A DNA stretch of 64,000 nucleotides. It comes from Kalmusia sp. IMI 367209. Lineage: Eukaryota; Ascomycota; Dothideomycetes; Pleosporales; Didymosphaeriaceae. Positions 1-10,992 of this stretch are shown here, piece by piece. Below the pieces are notes generated by a model, which did no database searches, was not told the DNA's origin, and worked only from the letters and a program-made list of their open reading frames with translations. The stretch covers positions 1 through 64,000 of the forward strand of contig JAPEUQ010000021.1 of NCBI GenBank assembly GCA_027946365.1, read 5' to 3'. The translations under genes were made by a program, and so were the position numbers. Numbering within the stretch: position 1 is the stretch's first letter; each line of letters begins with the position of its first letter.

Positions 1-165
1 CATTTCCTTCTGCCTATTGCCATGACCAATGTCCAATACAGACAGCGCTCGCAAACTCCAGCCTCGCATGCGTACTCGGTAGAACGCGCTGGCGCCTTGC
101 ACAAAGGGTACGATATACTGTGATACATCCTTAGCGTAACCGATACCATTGAACGAGCTGCAACG

Positions 166-1668
166 ATGAAGACGCCACCACCGATTCACGACGCGATACC
201 ATTCATTGTGACTACACCCGATTCGGGGTCCAACAAGGAGATACGAAAATTTATCCGCAGCCATGTCATGCGGGGGAAGAACCGCAAGAAAAAGTCGTTG
301 AAAGCATCCCTACTAACAAACAACCACGAGGCGAATACTCCAAGGGACGAACCCGAGACAGCTGTGTCCATCCCGCCAAAAGCCGGCGGAGAAGTCTCCT
401 TCTCTCTAATCCCAGACGAAGTCGGGCCCGACATGCTCGACGCCGTGCGAACGCGTAAGTCACCAACCCGCCACGAGGCAACAACCCATTCAGCGGTGTT
501 TCTCTTGACCAACAGCGCTTCCAAGTCCAAATCGGCATGGTCACCGTTCAGACAGACCAGTTTGCCGACCAGGTCGAGACGTGGTGGCTCCAGGCCATGT
601 TCCGGGACCTCGTCTGCGTGCACTTCGCCATCTTCGTGGGGAAGGCGTACCAGAATATTGTGCGTGGCGCGGGCTACAACGAGCCGGCTGCCTTGCAGTA
701 TTACGTCAAGACGCTTTCTCTGCTCCAGCGACGGGTTGCGGGCGGTGATGCGGAGATGGTGACGTCGGATGAGACTATCATGGTCGTCACTGGGCTTGCG
801 AAGTCGGCGATTTTTAGGGGCAATGTTGAGGTTGCTGCGAAGCATCTTGAGGGGCTGAAGAAGATGGTTGGCTTGAGAGGCGGTTTATCAAGTTTCAACA
901 GGAGGCTCTTGACTAAAGTCTGCCAGTCAGTATAGCTTGTTTGCACAAAGGGTACCCATTAATTTCAACAGCGCCGACATTGGCTTATCTCTCTCGACGG
1001 GCCGCAAACCAATCTTCTTCTCGGGCGACAGCTCGTGCAACTCGTTCATCTCTCCCCGTAGGGCGGGCATGTCAGACCCAGGACGTTCAACACGGCACAC
1101 CCCCGCAGCTCCGTCCGGCATGCAAGCCTTCCTCGACACGCTAGATGTGCGCCTCCGACACGTCTTCGACGACCTGTACGAACTCTCGAGGGCGGCCAAC
1201 CTTGCCACGCAGTGCAGCCTCGTCATGAACGGCGCCATGTACGAAGAACTCACCATCTCAGCTCACTACCAGCTGATCAATCTCGAAACGGAACCTCGGA
1301 GTGTAGACGAGACGGTGCGCCTTGCGCTGCTCGCGTTCGGAAGCACCCTCCTTTTGCAATGGAAAGGCGCAAACGACCACTACGCAGACCTCACGCGAAA
1401 ACTCGAAGGTGCGCTGTTGGCAGCACCTGCTAAGGTCCACGACGGCATGCCTGCTGTACTTACGCTGTGGTTGTACGTCATGGGGTACCTTGTTTTCGAT
1501 GAGCGTGAGAGGGTACGGTTGCGTCCGGCGTTGCTGGACTTGCTCCTGGGCATGGGACTTACGTCTTGGGATGAGACGAGAGCGTCTGTCAAGTCGGTGT
1601 TGTGGGTGAATTTGTTGCACGATTGTCCGGCAGAGGAATTGCTGCAGCCAGTATTTGCTGTGATTTGA
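166..1668 (+). CDS. Fungal transcription-factor-like protein lacking a visible Zn cluster
   Basis: Three exons fit: 166 to about 444 or 454, about 516 or 526 to 925, and 972-1668, giving roughly 460 residues. The N-terminus contains FIRSHVMRGKNRKKK, a motif I know from fungal proteins annotated as fungal-specific transcription factor domain proteins (Fungal_trans_2 type). The helical C-terminal part (HLEGLKKMVGLRGG, then ADIGLSLSTGRKP after the second intron) matches the same family. No Zn2Cys6 cluster is seen, as is common in this group, so DNA binding is not shown; a regulatory role in the nucleus is inferred. Intron 2 (926-971, GTCAGT..CAG) joins cleanly. Intron 1 is uncertain: the best-looking donor (GTAAGT at 455) is out of frame with the nearest acceptor (515), so either donor 445 or acceptor 525 is used, or the gene carries a small indel. 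Confidence 0.6.
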
Positions 1669-1889
1669 GCTCACAGCGGGGGCGTCTCACCTTCTGCGCG
1701 GACGGCGGATACCTGATTTTGCAGTCGAGGCATCATCTTGCAGCTGGAGTGTAAAAGTTCAAGGACTTTTCCGCTTTTAAATCGCGTATCGTGGGTTGAC
1801 TCAGATCACGATATGTTCTCAAAATGCTGCCCTAATACAGTATCATTACGCATATACAATCCATGTCATTTACATCAACAGCGGCTCGC

Positions 1890-4461
1890 CTACGGCCACA
1901 TGACGCCCCTGCGATTCAAATCTACGCCGGACAGATCCGTATACAGATCCAACGGATACTCCTCAGCCTTCAGCTCGCGCCTCCACTCATGCATGCGCTT
2001 GCTCAGCGCGCGATCCTCGACCGTCAGCTCCCTCTTGACCCTCTTGGAGCTGGATCCCTCCAAGCTCCCCGCCACGCAGTGGCTCTTGTCCCCAAACGCC
2101 GAGTCGGCAACCGCCTTCCAGATGGCCGTGACGTCGACGGTCATGGCCTTGGTGTACAAGATCCTGCAGTCGGCGTCCTCGTAGACGAACTGCAGCGGCG
2201 TCTCGGACTCGTCGCCGTCGCGGATGCCGTCGCGGAAGTTGACGTTGACGCTGGTGCCGGGCGCCTGGCGCTCGAAGACGACGTTGTCCCAGTAGTCGCC
2301 GAGCTCGGTGCCGTTGAGCTGTGCGGCCTCCTCGGGCGTGGCCGTCAGGTTCGTGATGGCCAGCTGCGCGAGGTACTGGATGTACGTCCAGGGATTGTTG
2401 TTGGTGCCCTTGACGCCGCCGATGGCCTGCGTGAGGCCCTCTTTGGCCCGCCCGCCGAGCGAGATGTACTTGACGCCTGCGCGCTGGCGCATGAGCTCCG
2501 AGAAGATGGTGCAGGTCGAGGCGCAGTAGCCGTCGGTCACGACGACGATGTCCTCGGCGGCGAAGGGCTGCTCCGTGTAGTTTGCCAGCGGGCCGTAGCC
2601 GTGCACGTAGATGCCTGCCGAGTTGTACGGCGTCAGCACGTCGGAGAGGTTCCAGCGGAAGAGGCTGGAGAAGTTGTCGCCGTGCTTCTCTACGGGGCCG
2701 TATTTGGCTTCCCAGTTGGGAAAGTTTTGGTCGCTTTCGTTGAGGTCGGTTTGGTAGTTGAAGACCGAGGCGACGACGTCGTATTCGAGGATGTACAGAG
2801 TCTCGTTGGGTGTAGGCTCGACGAGCTCACGGGGAAGAGCCTCCGAGGCGCGGGAGTAGTACTGGCCCAGGAGGTCGGTACTTTCGAATGCGCGGAAGCG
2901 GTCCGCGGCAGCGTGTCCGATGCCCTTGGGGAATAGCTGCTTGTACAAATCGTAGCCTTGGAGAATGGTGCCGCCGCCATTGGCCGAAACGTCGATGATG
3001 AGCTTCTTCTTTCCGGCCGCCTTGGCTGCTGCGAGGAACTTTTCGCCAACCTGCTGGAAGGGGATCTCGGCAGATTCGAGGCTGACAAACGAAGGGACGG
3101 AGAGGACGGCAATGTCAGAGTAGTCGTCTTCGAGGTAATATCCACCGATCAAGTTGTGTTCTTCCCTGTAGATTGGCGGTGGGTACCCTGGCGCGGGGAT
3201 CGAAGTTGCGGAGGCTGTGGCGGATGCAGTGGGAACGCTGGAGTTGGAGGGTGACTCTGCGATCGTCGATGTTCCCTGGATAGCGAAGTACTTTTGGTAC
3301 AGGCTTTCACCGTCGGTAACACCATCGAGCGAAACAAGCACCCTTGCAACGTTTGTGTATGTCACGGTGGTGCCGTTTTCGAATTCTAGCTCAGTCTCCG
3401 GACCTGGGTATACCTGGTGTATATTAGCGGAAGCTCATATCATATGATGGCCAGACCAAGATTATATGCCAGCATGAGGTCCTTCGGGTATTCCAATGCA
3501 CACATTTTGCCTAAAGTACCGAGACAAAGTTTTGAGGATGCATTGTGCACCGACTTACCACAGGATACATAATGTAAACGTGGAAAGTACTCGAATTTCC
3601 GTCTTCTAGCTGTAGCACTGCAAGAGAAGCTTATACGTACCCATTTTCCACGTCCGCTACCCGCAAAGGTTCCAATTCCCGATCCCGTAGGTCCCAAAGA
3701 AACGGTAGCAAGCTCGTAAAAGACATTGTTGTACAGAGCGTCGCGGTCCTGGAGAGACCCTCGTTGGGACCAATTCTCGAGAAATTCGGTGGCGTCTTCG
3801 CCATTGATCTTAACGATAGCAGAAGGTGCAAAAGAAGCATTTCCGTAGGATTCAGCCAGAACGTCGGCGTAGACGTAGGGTTTCGGCAGCGCCTTGCCAT
3901 CTTCGGATACGGAAACGAGGGGGACGGGACGCGCCCAGTTGAAGATCTCGCCCACTACGTCTGGGACGTAGACGAAGTGGCCGTCGTGGGTCTGCTGGAG
4001 CAGGGTGTAGAGTTCGAAACCGAACTAGCAGGATTAGCCTTTTTTCCAATTTGTCTTTCATGATGGCGGTTTTTGATACGTACTTCGAACTCGTTGTCGT
4101 ATTCTTCGCCCTCGACCTTGGACTTGATTTCTTCCAGGCCGCCCCAGACGTCGATGCCGGGCTGGACTTTTTCGGCATACTCGGCCGGCGGGTCCTTGAG
4201 CCAGACAGTGTTGGATTGCCACTTGAAGTACGGCACGACGCCGTCGAGCAATTGCAACGCGGCATCTTTGTGCAGAGGCACACTGGTGATGCAGTCGTAG
4301 GCAAGTTTCGCGTCGACTGACGGGGTGGCAGCAGCAGACTGGGCGGCAACCGACGTCGCCACCTCAGCGCAGGGACTGGACGCATTCTGCCTGGGCTGCA
4401 AAGGCGAAGCAGCCGCAATGGAAGCCAACGAGGCCGCAGCGAGCGTGCGAGAGAGGACCAT
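1890..4461 (-). CDS. Secreted S41-family serine protease (CPAF/UstP-like), copy 1
   Basis: Exons 4461-4084, 4024-3641 and 3413-1890 join in frame to 761 residues. The start has a signal peptide (MVLSRTLAAASLASIAAASP). Family-typical parts follow: FELYTLLQQTHDGHFVYVPD, a PDZ-like region with VKINGEDATEFLENWSQ, GRGKW/VYPGP across the second splice, and the S41 core with LIIDVSANGGG and TDGYCASTCTIF. The Ser of the C-x-S-x-C motif (about residue 553) is the expected nucleophile. The protein should be an extracellular or secretory-pathway endopeptidase; substrate unknown. The same family includes the UstP proteases of RiPP clusters, but no precursor-peptide gene is seen here. Intron 2 is long (227 bp) and contains a short open stretch near 3550-3615 that could be an alternative exon; the long-intron model restores the conserved GRGKWVYPGP reading. 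A second divergent member lies at 23.0-25.9 kb. Confidence 0.88.
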
Positions 4462-5632
4462 CGTGAGGCAAGACGAACGAAGTGCACCCGCGGTGGCTGA
4501 TCTCTCTCCCCCAACGGAGGAAAACCATGGCCATTATATACCATGTGCCCAGCAGCACCAGAGCTCCCCTGCAACACGGCCAGGCACCGTGGCCCACGAC
4601 GCCCACGATCTTACCATGCTTTTGTCGTTTTTGATCGTAGCTCTGCATGTCCTCATCTGCAGTCGAAAAGCTACCCCTGCGCAACCCCACAGCGCGGCGA
4701 ATCAACGCCCGTCGCTTGATACGATTAGATCCGTGTTCCTGGCTGCTCACCTGCCTGATTAGGAAGCTACGAGAGCTCCCGGAGCATGGGAACTCGGGTC
4801 TATGCACGAAGGGGGCCCTCGCGTGGCGAATGCAAACTCGAGCGTTGGGGGAGGGATCTGACACGCATGGAAGTATGTATGGAAGCGTAAGAAGAATTGG
4901 GCCAAGCGACGTGAGATCGGGACTGGAAGGGCAGACTTGCAGACTACGTTGGACCGAAGGGTTTAAGCTTACACGGGTAGACGGCGCCGCGCCGGTACGC
5001 TAAAGGTTAGATTGCTCGTAGGGCAATGGGTCCAACTTGTGCCGGGATTGCGGTTGCTTGAATGGCGTAGTCGAACAAGCTTTGGATGGCGAAGAACGTT
5101 ATCGTAGAAAGACGGCTTGGTTTCGGTCGTGGCGTCGAGGCGATCGGCTGTCGAATTTCCCCAATGGCGTAGGTTGGCAGTTTCGCATGACGCACTTGAA
5201 GGTGTGCTTCCTCGGCACTGTTCTCTCTCTCTTTCCAAGGCGTGGCGATCCTCCAAGTGCTGACCTCGTAAGCCGTAAATGCGATGCAGTAGTATAGCAG
5301 TATAGTGATGACTGCGTCGTTAGACGTGCTCGAAGCTGAGGCGTGAGCTGCCCATATTCACTTTCCGGGGATCACGTGGTCTTGGTCAACCCCAACCTAG
5401 GTTCTGGTCGCTAGACCATCATAGTGCTCACCACGCAATGTCAGGCTCAACACTCTTTGTCGTTCAGTTTGTACACTCAGTGCAAAGAGAAAATATGGTA
5501 CAGGACTGCTTTGTGTCCTTTGCACTCAATGGACGTGGCACTGTTGCTTAACGTGTGGTTAAAGGCTGTATTGACTCGCCCCTAATAATATTCACAGTCG
5601 AATGGTCAAGTATCTACACCTGCATCATACTT
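4462..5632. other. Intergenic, upstream of S41 copy 1 and downstream of GH114
   Basis: No convincing gene. The part next to 4461 is the promoter of the S41 gene. The open frames here are short, overlap each other on both strands and show no family resemblance. Confidence 0.5.
4534..4540 (-). promoter_or_regulatory. Possible TATA element of S41 copy 1
   Basis: The minus strand reads TATATAA about 73 nt upstream of the ATG at 4461, a normal distance for a fungal TATA box. This is based on position and sequence only. Confidence 0.35.
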
Positions 5633-6317
5633 CTACTGGGGTCTAGCCTGGTGGTGAGTCTTGTACCAAGGTTCCGCCTCCTCCTCCTCGTCTTCATCAT
5701 CCTCATCATCCTCCTCCTCGTCATCCTCTTCATCCTCATCCTCGTCGTCCTCATCTTCATCGTCACCCTCAGACGTCGGCTCGGGCGCCGCCGCCGCCGC
5801 CGTCGACGAAGCCTTAGTCTGCGTGACAGAAGGCGCCGTCTGAAGAGACGCCGTCTGGACAGGCACAGGCACCGACGTCGACTTCCCGATCCCAGTCTGA
5901 GCAGAAGCAGAGGAAGAAGCAGCAGACGGCGAAGCGGCCCCGCCTGCGTCGTTGGCGCCCGCCTCGCACGCGCCGCCCAGCGTGTTCAAGCCCTGGTCCT
6001 CGGGCTTGATCAGCACGGACAGCTTGACGCCGGCGGGCGACGAGCACGCGTCGCCGCCGTACTCGATGTTGAAGACGGCCTTGTTGGCGTCCGTCAGCGG
6101 CTTGTACCGGTCGCACTCGTCGTACTCGTGGCACTGCTCGTTGACGGCGAACTGGATCACGTCGACGACGTCGGGGATGAGGTCGAGCGCGTTCTTGAGG
6201 CCTATGGCTAGGTTCTGCGCGGAGGCTTCCGACGCGAGGAACTTGACGTAGTCGGAGTAGGCGCTCTGGTCGTAGCCGAAGCCGTCTTGGTTGTCACCCT
6301 GAGAAGAGTCAGCAGTG

Positions 6318-6363
<46 letters not shown>

Positions 6364-6853
6364 AAGAGAAGATTGAGAGGGTACGTACGAAGCCATCCAC
6401 GTTGTCGGGATCGACGGCCGTGCAGCCCTTTTGCGCCGCAAGCGCGATCCTGGCCTTCATGATGCTCTTGACGTTGTCGCTCTTGACATTGACCCAGTTC
6501 TCGCCCTCCCAGCCCTCGAGGCCCTGGCCGTAGTCGTCGGCATTGAACTTGGACGCGTCCTCGCGCCAGTCCTCGCGCGACCCGGCGCTGAAGTAGCAGA
6601 TGACCTGCTTGTTCTGGCTCTTGAGGTTCGAGATGATGGACGCGTCGTTGTCGAAGAGGTCGATGTCGATGGCAGACACATCTGCACTGGACGTCCCGCC
6701 GAGATCGTTCAGGTCGATGTCCCCCTTGTTCAGAAGGATATCCCACGTTGCTCCAGCCGGGAACGAAGCCACTGCGCGGCGCACATGGCGAGACTGATGG
6801 GACGCTGCGAGCGAAACAGTTCCCCCAAGGGCAACAGCCAAAGAAAGAAGCAT
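5633..6853 (-). CDS. GH114-type glycoside hydrolase (endo-alpha-1,4-polygalactosaminidase family), secreted
   Basis: Two exons, 6853-6389 and 6298-5633, join as VDGF/GDNQDGFGYDQ and give about 376 residues. A signal peptide (MLLSLAVALGGTVSLAAS) is followed by the TIM-barrel pattern of the GH114 family: WDILLNKGDIDL, SAIDIDLFDN, VICYFSAGSREDWR, DPDNVDGF, GLKNALDLIPDVVD and FNIEYGG. The family hydrolyses galactosaminogalactan-type polymers, so a role in remodelling the fungus's own exopolysaccharide or that of competitors is inferred. After the catalytic domain come a Ser/Ala/Thr-rich linker and a long Asp/Glu run (encoded at about 5675-5770) near the C-terminus, which is unusual for a secreted enzyme. 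The 90-bp intron is largely a pure AG dinucleotide repeat. Confidence 0.85.
6321..6362. repeat. (AG)21 microsatellite inside the GH114 intron
   Basis: Twenty-one uninterrupted AG units. On the coding (minus) strand this is a CT tract forming the polypyrimidine region just before the acceptor at 6300/6299. Length changes would alter intron size but not the reading frame. Confidence 0.97.
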
Positions 6854-8392
6854 AATTTTTTTTCGAAGAGAGAGACGCTGCTTTTAAAAAACAGACAACA
6901 CCAATGACCACAGATAGCAGAACGTAACCTTCTCTTAGAGACTGACAATGACAATCACAAGAATGAATGACACACAAAGTAGTGAAGCCTCTACTCCACA
7001 AAATCAACAAGACCAAAAAGTAATGAACGACCAACAAACGTGCAAAGTGCAATGTCGATCCAAAACATCGGCACTTAACCCTCCTCTATATACTCCCTCC
7101 GCCCCCCCGCGCAGAGACCGTTCCACCAAACCTAAATCTCCGTTATTTTAAGCCTGGCGGAAATCTGCATCGAGAGAACAGGCCAGGCACTGGCTGCCCC
7201 CGACGCGCGAGGCGCAGCGCTACAACCGCTTTTCCAACCCCCAAACCAAGGCCCAGGCTCACGCTTCCCAAAGTCCGAACGACGGGGTAAACCGCGTGAG
7301 AGCGCTCCCATGAGCTAATTGTTAAAACACTCGCGTCCTCCCCGAAGCAGACAAAGGCACAAAAGTCCGCACGCACGCACGCACGCACGCACGCACACAT
7401 CTCATAACCATGCATCTCCATCCCCATCCCCTCCTCCAGCGCGCCATTGCTCGCGCGAGCGAGAAAAGGCTCGAGAGCAAAAAAAACCAGAAACGCATTT
7501 CCCCAAACGGCAATGTCCCATCTCCCTCCCCGGCCGTCCCCCCTACACCTTTACAAAAAACTCCGAAGGCCCTACCGTACCTGACCTAAGCTAACCTAAC
7601 CTACGGGCATCCTTGCCTTGCCCCCTCGCGCTTGGCACGACGCCTCTTATTCCCCCCTTTGGATGCCCGAGCGAGCGAGCCCTCCACTCACTCACTCACG
7701 CCTTTTTCCCGCTTTGCAACGCGCGCGCTGCGGGCGGGCGAGACGGTGTATGCGAGGTAGGACAAGTGCCGCCGCAGATAGAAGAGGCTCATGGCCGACG
7801 TTCGTGGATGACTGCATCTGCCGGCATGTGTTCGCGTTGGCGCGCGCGCAGATGCGTGCATGGCAGATGGGAAAGCAACGCCCGCCCGCGTGGTACGGTA
7901 GATTCGACGGGGTGCAGGCGTGCGCGCGCGGCCGTGCGCCAGAGCGCCGCACGCCTTTGGCAATTTGCCTTTGTTTCAAGCAGAAAGCGGGCGGTTTCTG
8001 TGCGTAATGCCAAGGGGGGGAGGAAGGGTACCTGAATGGTTTTGCTGGGGGCTTAGCCCGGCGGGATCGAAGCGAGTGCTTAGGGCATGTATGCTTTTAT
8101 TATTGTACTACTTTCGTCATATACGTGAAAAAGAGCGCTTCGGGGGAAGGCTCGTCTACATCTGTACATATCCTCGTACACGTGACAAAGAAAGATGACT
8201 AGATACGGAGTGGGGCAGAGACAGGGAGCGTCATCTATCACCCATGCTTAAGATGGCCAAACGTGTCTCCGTTACTATGCTGCAGCAAAGACGGCTTGAT
8301 GGCCCAACAGTGTACAAGAATGTGTAGAAATAAGGCAAGAGTGCGCCAAGAACAGTGATGACGACGGCGGTAGAGATTCGTCAACCGTCCAC
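6854..8392. other. Gene-free stretch rich in low-complexity sequence
   Basis: The part near 6854 is the GH114 promoter and contains TATATA at about 7090. From about 7150 to 8040 the sequence is GC-rich with few stop codons in several frames on both strands, which explains the many overlapping open frames. I do not recognise any of them and none has a plausible protein composition. Confidence 0.5.
7369..7398. repeat. GCAC tetranucleotide microsatellite
   Basis: About seven tandem GCAC units followed by ACACAT, in the gene-free region upstream of the GH114 gene. Confidence 0.95.
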
Positions 8393-10992
8393 TCACGAAA
8401 CCTGCACAAATTGCCCCATCGCCGGGACGCCGTCCACAAGCACATACACCACGTACGGACCCGCCGGTGCAACGTTTCTGTTGGGCGGCATGGTGACGGT
8501 GATCTTCTGGCTGGTGCTGCCAGCCTGGAAGCCCTTGGTGTCCAGGAAGGCCATGCGGTGGCCCATGTGCACAGAGTGCGTGACAAAGCCGCCATAGTAC
8601 AGAGAGATCTTGACCGCCTTGGCGTTGGCCGGCGCCGTGAAGCTGATGGTGAAGGTGGACCCGTCGGCTTTGAGAGCCTTACTCGAAAGCTGGACGTCGG
8701 ATGGGCGCGTGGGGTTGCCCTGGAGGTACGGCGGCGTGTAGATCTCGTTGCGGAACTCGGTGACAAAGGGATTCTGCGTGCTGGAAGTGAGGATGGGCTG
8801 CTCCACGGGGTTGGAGCCAGAGATGAGGAGCGTGCCGTCGAGGAGGAGGAGAGCGACGCTGTGGTAGAGGCGCGCGATCTCCGACTTGGGGCCGGTCGTG
8901 AAGCGCTTGCCGACGGGCTGGGCTGGGTCGTAGATCAAGACCTCGAGGGCGGGCGAGCGGGCGACGCCGAATCCTTGGGCGCCTTCCTGCGCGCCGTTGA
9001 CCCAGATGACCGTGCCGTCTGGAAGCAGCGTGCCCTCGACCATGCCGCGACCTTCGGGCATCGACTCCATTTCCCAGGAAGGGTTCGTAACCATCGGCTG
9101 GATGCGACCGCAGGAGGCTTCCCCAGGCGCCGTGATGTCTTGGTAGGGTCCTCCACCGCAGATGACAATGTCAGGATTCCACTTGTTGGCACTGGACAGA
9201 GGCAGAAGGACAGAGCCCCCGGTGTTGGGATAGGTACGGTAGCTGCCGGGCAAATCTGGGAGGGTGCGGACGACACTTCCACCCGCGACGTTGAAAATCT
9301 CTGCGGACTTGGAGACGAAGACAAAAAGGTTGCCGTCGTTGAGCAGATGAAGGAAGGGATACATGTAGTAAGGCTGGTTCTTGGAAAGGATCTCCATGTT
9401 GATGCTCTTGCCTTGAGGAGTACCATCCGCATCCAGGATCTCGTACGTGGGATTGTTATTCTCCGGCTTTGAGGGATCAAGGCCGTTCAAGCTTCCCGAG
9501 GCGACGAAGATGGTGTTGTCTGGCATGATCTGGACGGATGCGTACCAACGAGCGGTATCAATCTGGGCACCCGGCTCATCCCAAGCCTCTCCGTCCAAGC
9601 TGGCGTCAGTGGCGGAGCGCTTCAAGAAACGAATGCCCTTGAATCCATCACCAACGGTGGGGTCGATGAAATCAAGAGGAGCATTCCCTCCGATGGAGAC
9701 GAACCGACCATCAGCCAAGAAAATACCACCGGAGCAGAATGCGTTTGTCTTGTAGGCAAGAGGAGTGAGCTTCTGGGTGTTTGGGTCGTACTCGGACGAG
9801 TATGCGTACTGCCCGTTAGGAAGCTTGAGCTGGGTGTAGTTCTCGACTTTGTCCAAGAACACGACCTTGCCATTCTGCATGAGACCGGCGTGCATGGCAG
9901 GCACACCGGAAAGACCAATCTGCTTCAAGGTACCGGGTTTAACAGCCGCAGGAGCTGGGCTGGCTTTGGGGGCAGGGACGACTGGACCATTCGTGCAAGG
10001 GCCTGATTGGCATCCCTCTCCGCAGTGCGACGTGGTGTTACCGCAGTAGCCATACATGGAGCAGCATGAGCCTTGAGGCCAATCACCGCAGACCGTGTTG
10101 CCAAACTTAGCGCCACAGCTACCATCGGTCGTAGCGACGCCGGTGGGCTTTGCGGCTGAGCTCGAGGGCTTTCCGAGCACGGGCTCACCAGATGTTGTTG
10201 TGGACGGGGGCCTCGTAGCTGAAGTGCTCTGCTGAGGGGCTGCGGTGGTGGATACCGTGCCTTTGCAGCCACTCTGGCACCCATTCGAAACCAAGCAGTG
10301 ACCATCGGTGGAACCACAGTATCTGCTGCCATGTAAGCGAACATCTAAGTGAAGACCAAGCTCACATACCCGTAGGACGAGCAGCAGCCGCCAAACTCCC
10401 CATTGGGATCGCAGGCGGCGTCTCCAAAGTCCTTTCCACACCGGCCATCAGCTCGAGGAGCAATTCCAGCAGATCTGGACGGGACAGGAGCAGCGGAGGA
10501 ACCGCTATTACTTGTACAACCGCCAGAAAGACATCCGTCGCCGCAATGCGCTGCAGTTTTTCCACACTGGTCACGTTTAGTTGCCGAGCCTGCAGGTTTC
10601 TTTTGGAACGTACCCATCCGTACTGGCTGCAACACGTGCCCTGATACACGGTGCTGTTGGGATCGCAGAGGAGGTTGTCATGCGCCGGACCGCACTGGCC
10701 GTCGGTGGAATATTTCTGACTCTGCCTCTTTGCTGCGACCCGAACGATGCCAGAACGCGATGCATGCTGCAGGTTGCTCTCGTTGTATTCACAGCTATCG
10801 CATGTCAGATGTGTGCGGTGGCAGTCATAATGATAGGCAAACTCACACGTCGCCTTCCGCGCAATGCTGTCCCGTCAGACATTTCGAGTCCTGATGCAAA
10901 GCGTATTTACATGTTGGGTTGACCCAGTGAAAATTGATGTTCGCGGCTGCCAGACTGGCAAAGGCGCCCACGGTGAAAAGGGTGGCCCTCAT
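8393..10992 (-). CDS. Glyoxal/galactose oxidase-like copper radical oxidase (AA5) with three CBM18 modules
   Basis: Four exons: 10992 to about 10847, about 10715-10614, 10566-10370 and 10322-8393, near 790 residues. Only the exon 1/2 join is uncertain (acceptor between 10714 and 10726). A signal peptide (MRATLFTVGAFASLAAA) precedes three chitin-binding type 1 modules, each with the C-G..C...CCS-YG-CG...HC pattern; introns split modules one and two at CCSQYGW/CG and CCSSYG/YCG. The C-terminal kelch-like domain has all copper-radical residues expected for AA5: the Cys of FCSGG and the Tyr of ARWYASV (cross-linked cofactor), Tyr-His of ARLYHS, and the His of VTHSVHMGH. The enzyme should oxidise simple aldehydes or alcohols to make H2O2 while anchored to chitin. 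It may act in wall modification, peroxide supply or defence against plant chitinases. Confidence 0.88.

Noticed and set aside
1863..2936. 357-codon plus-strand frame opposite S41 copy 1
   Set aside because: Antisense mirror of a well-supported coding exon with biased codons; no family resemblance.
1890..4461. RiPP (ustiloxin-like) cluster because of the UstP-like S41 protease
   Set aside because: No repetitive precursor peptide, DUF3328/UstY-type oxidase or tyrosinase gene is found nearby.
6309..6453. Ser/Leu repeat protein encoded by the AG/CT tract
   Set aside because: The tract lies in an intron with good GTACGT and CAG sites; splicing restores the conserved GH114 sequence.
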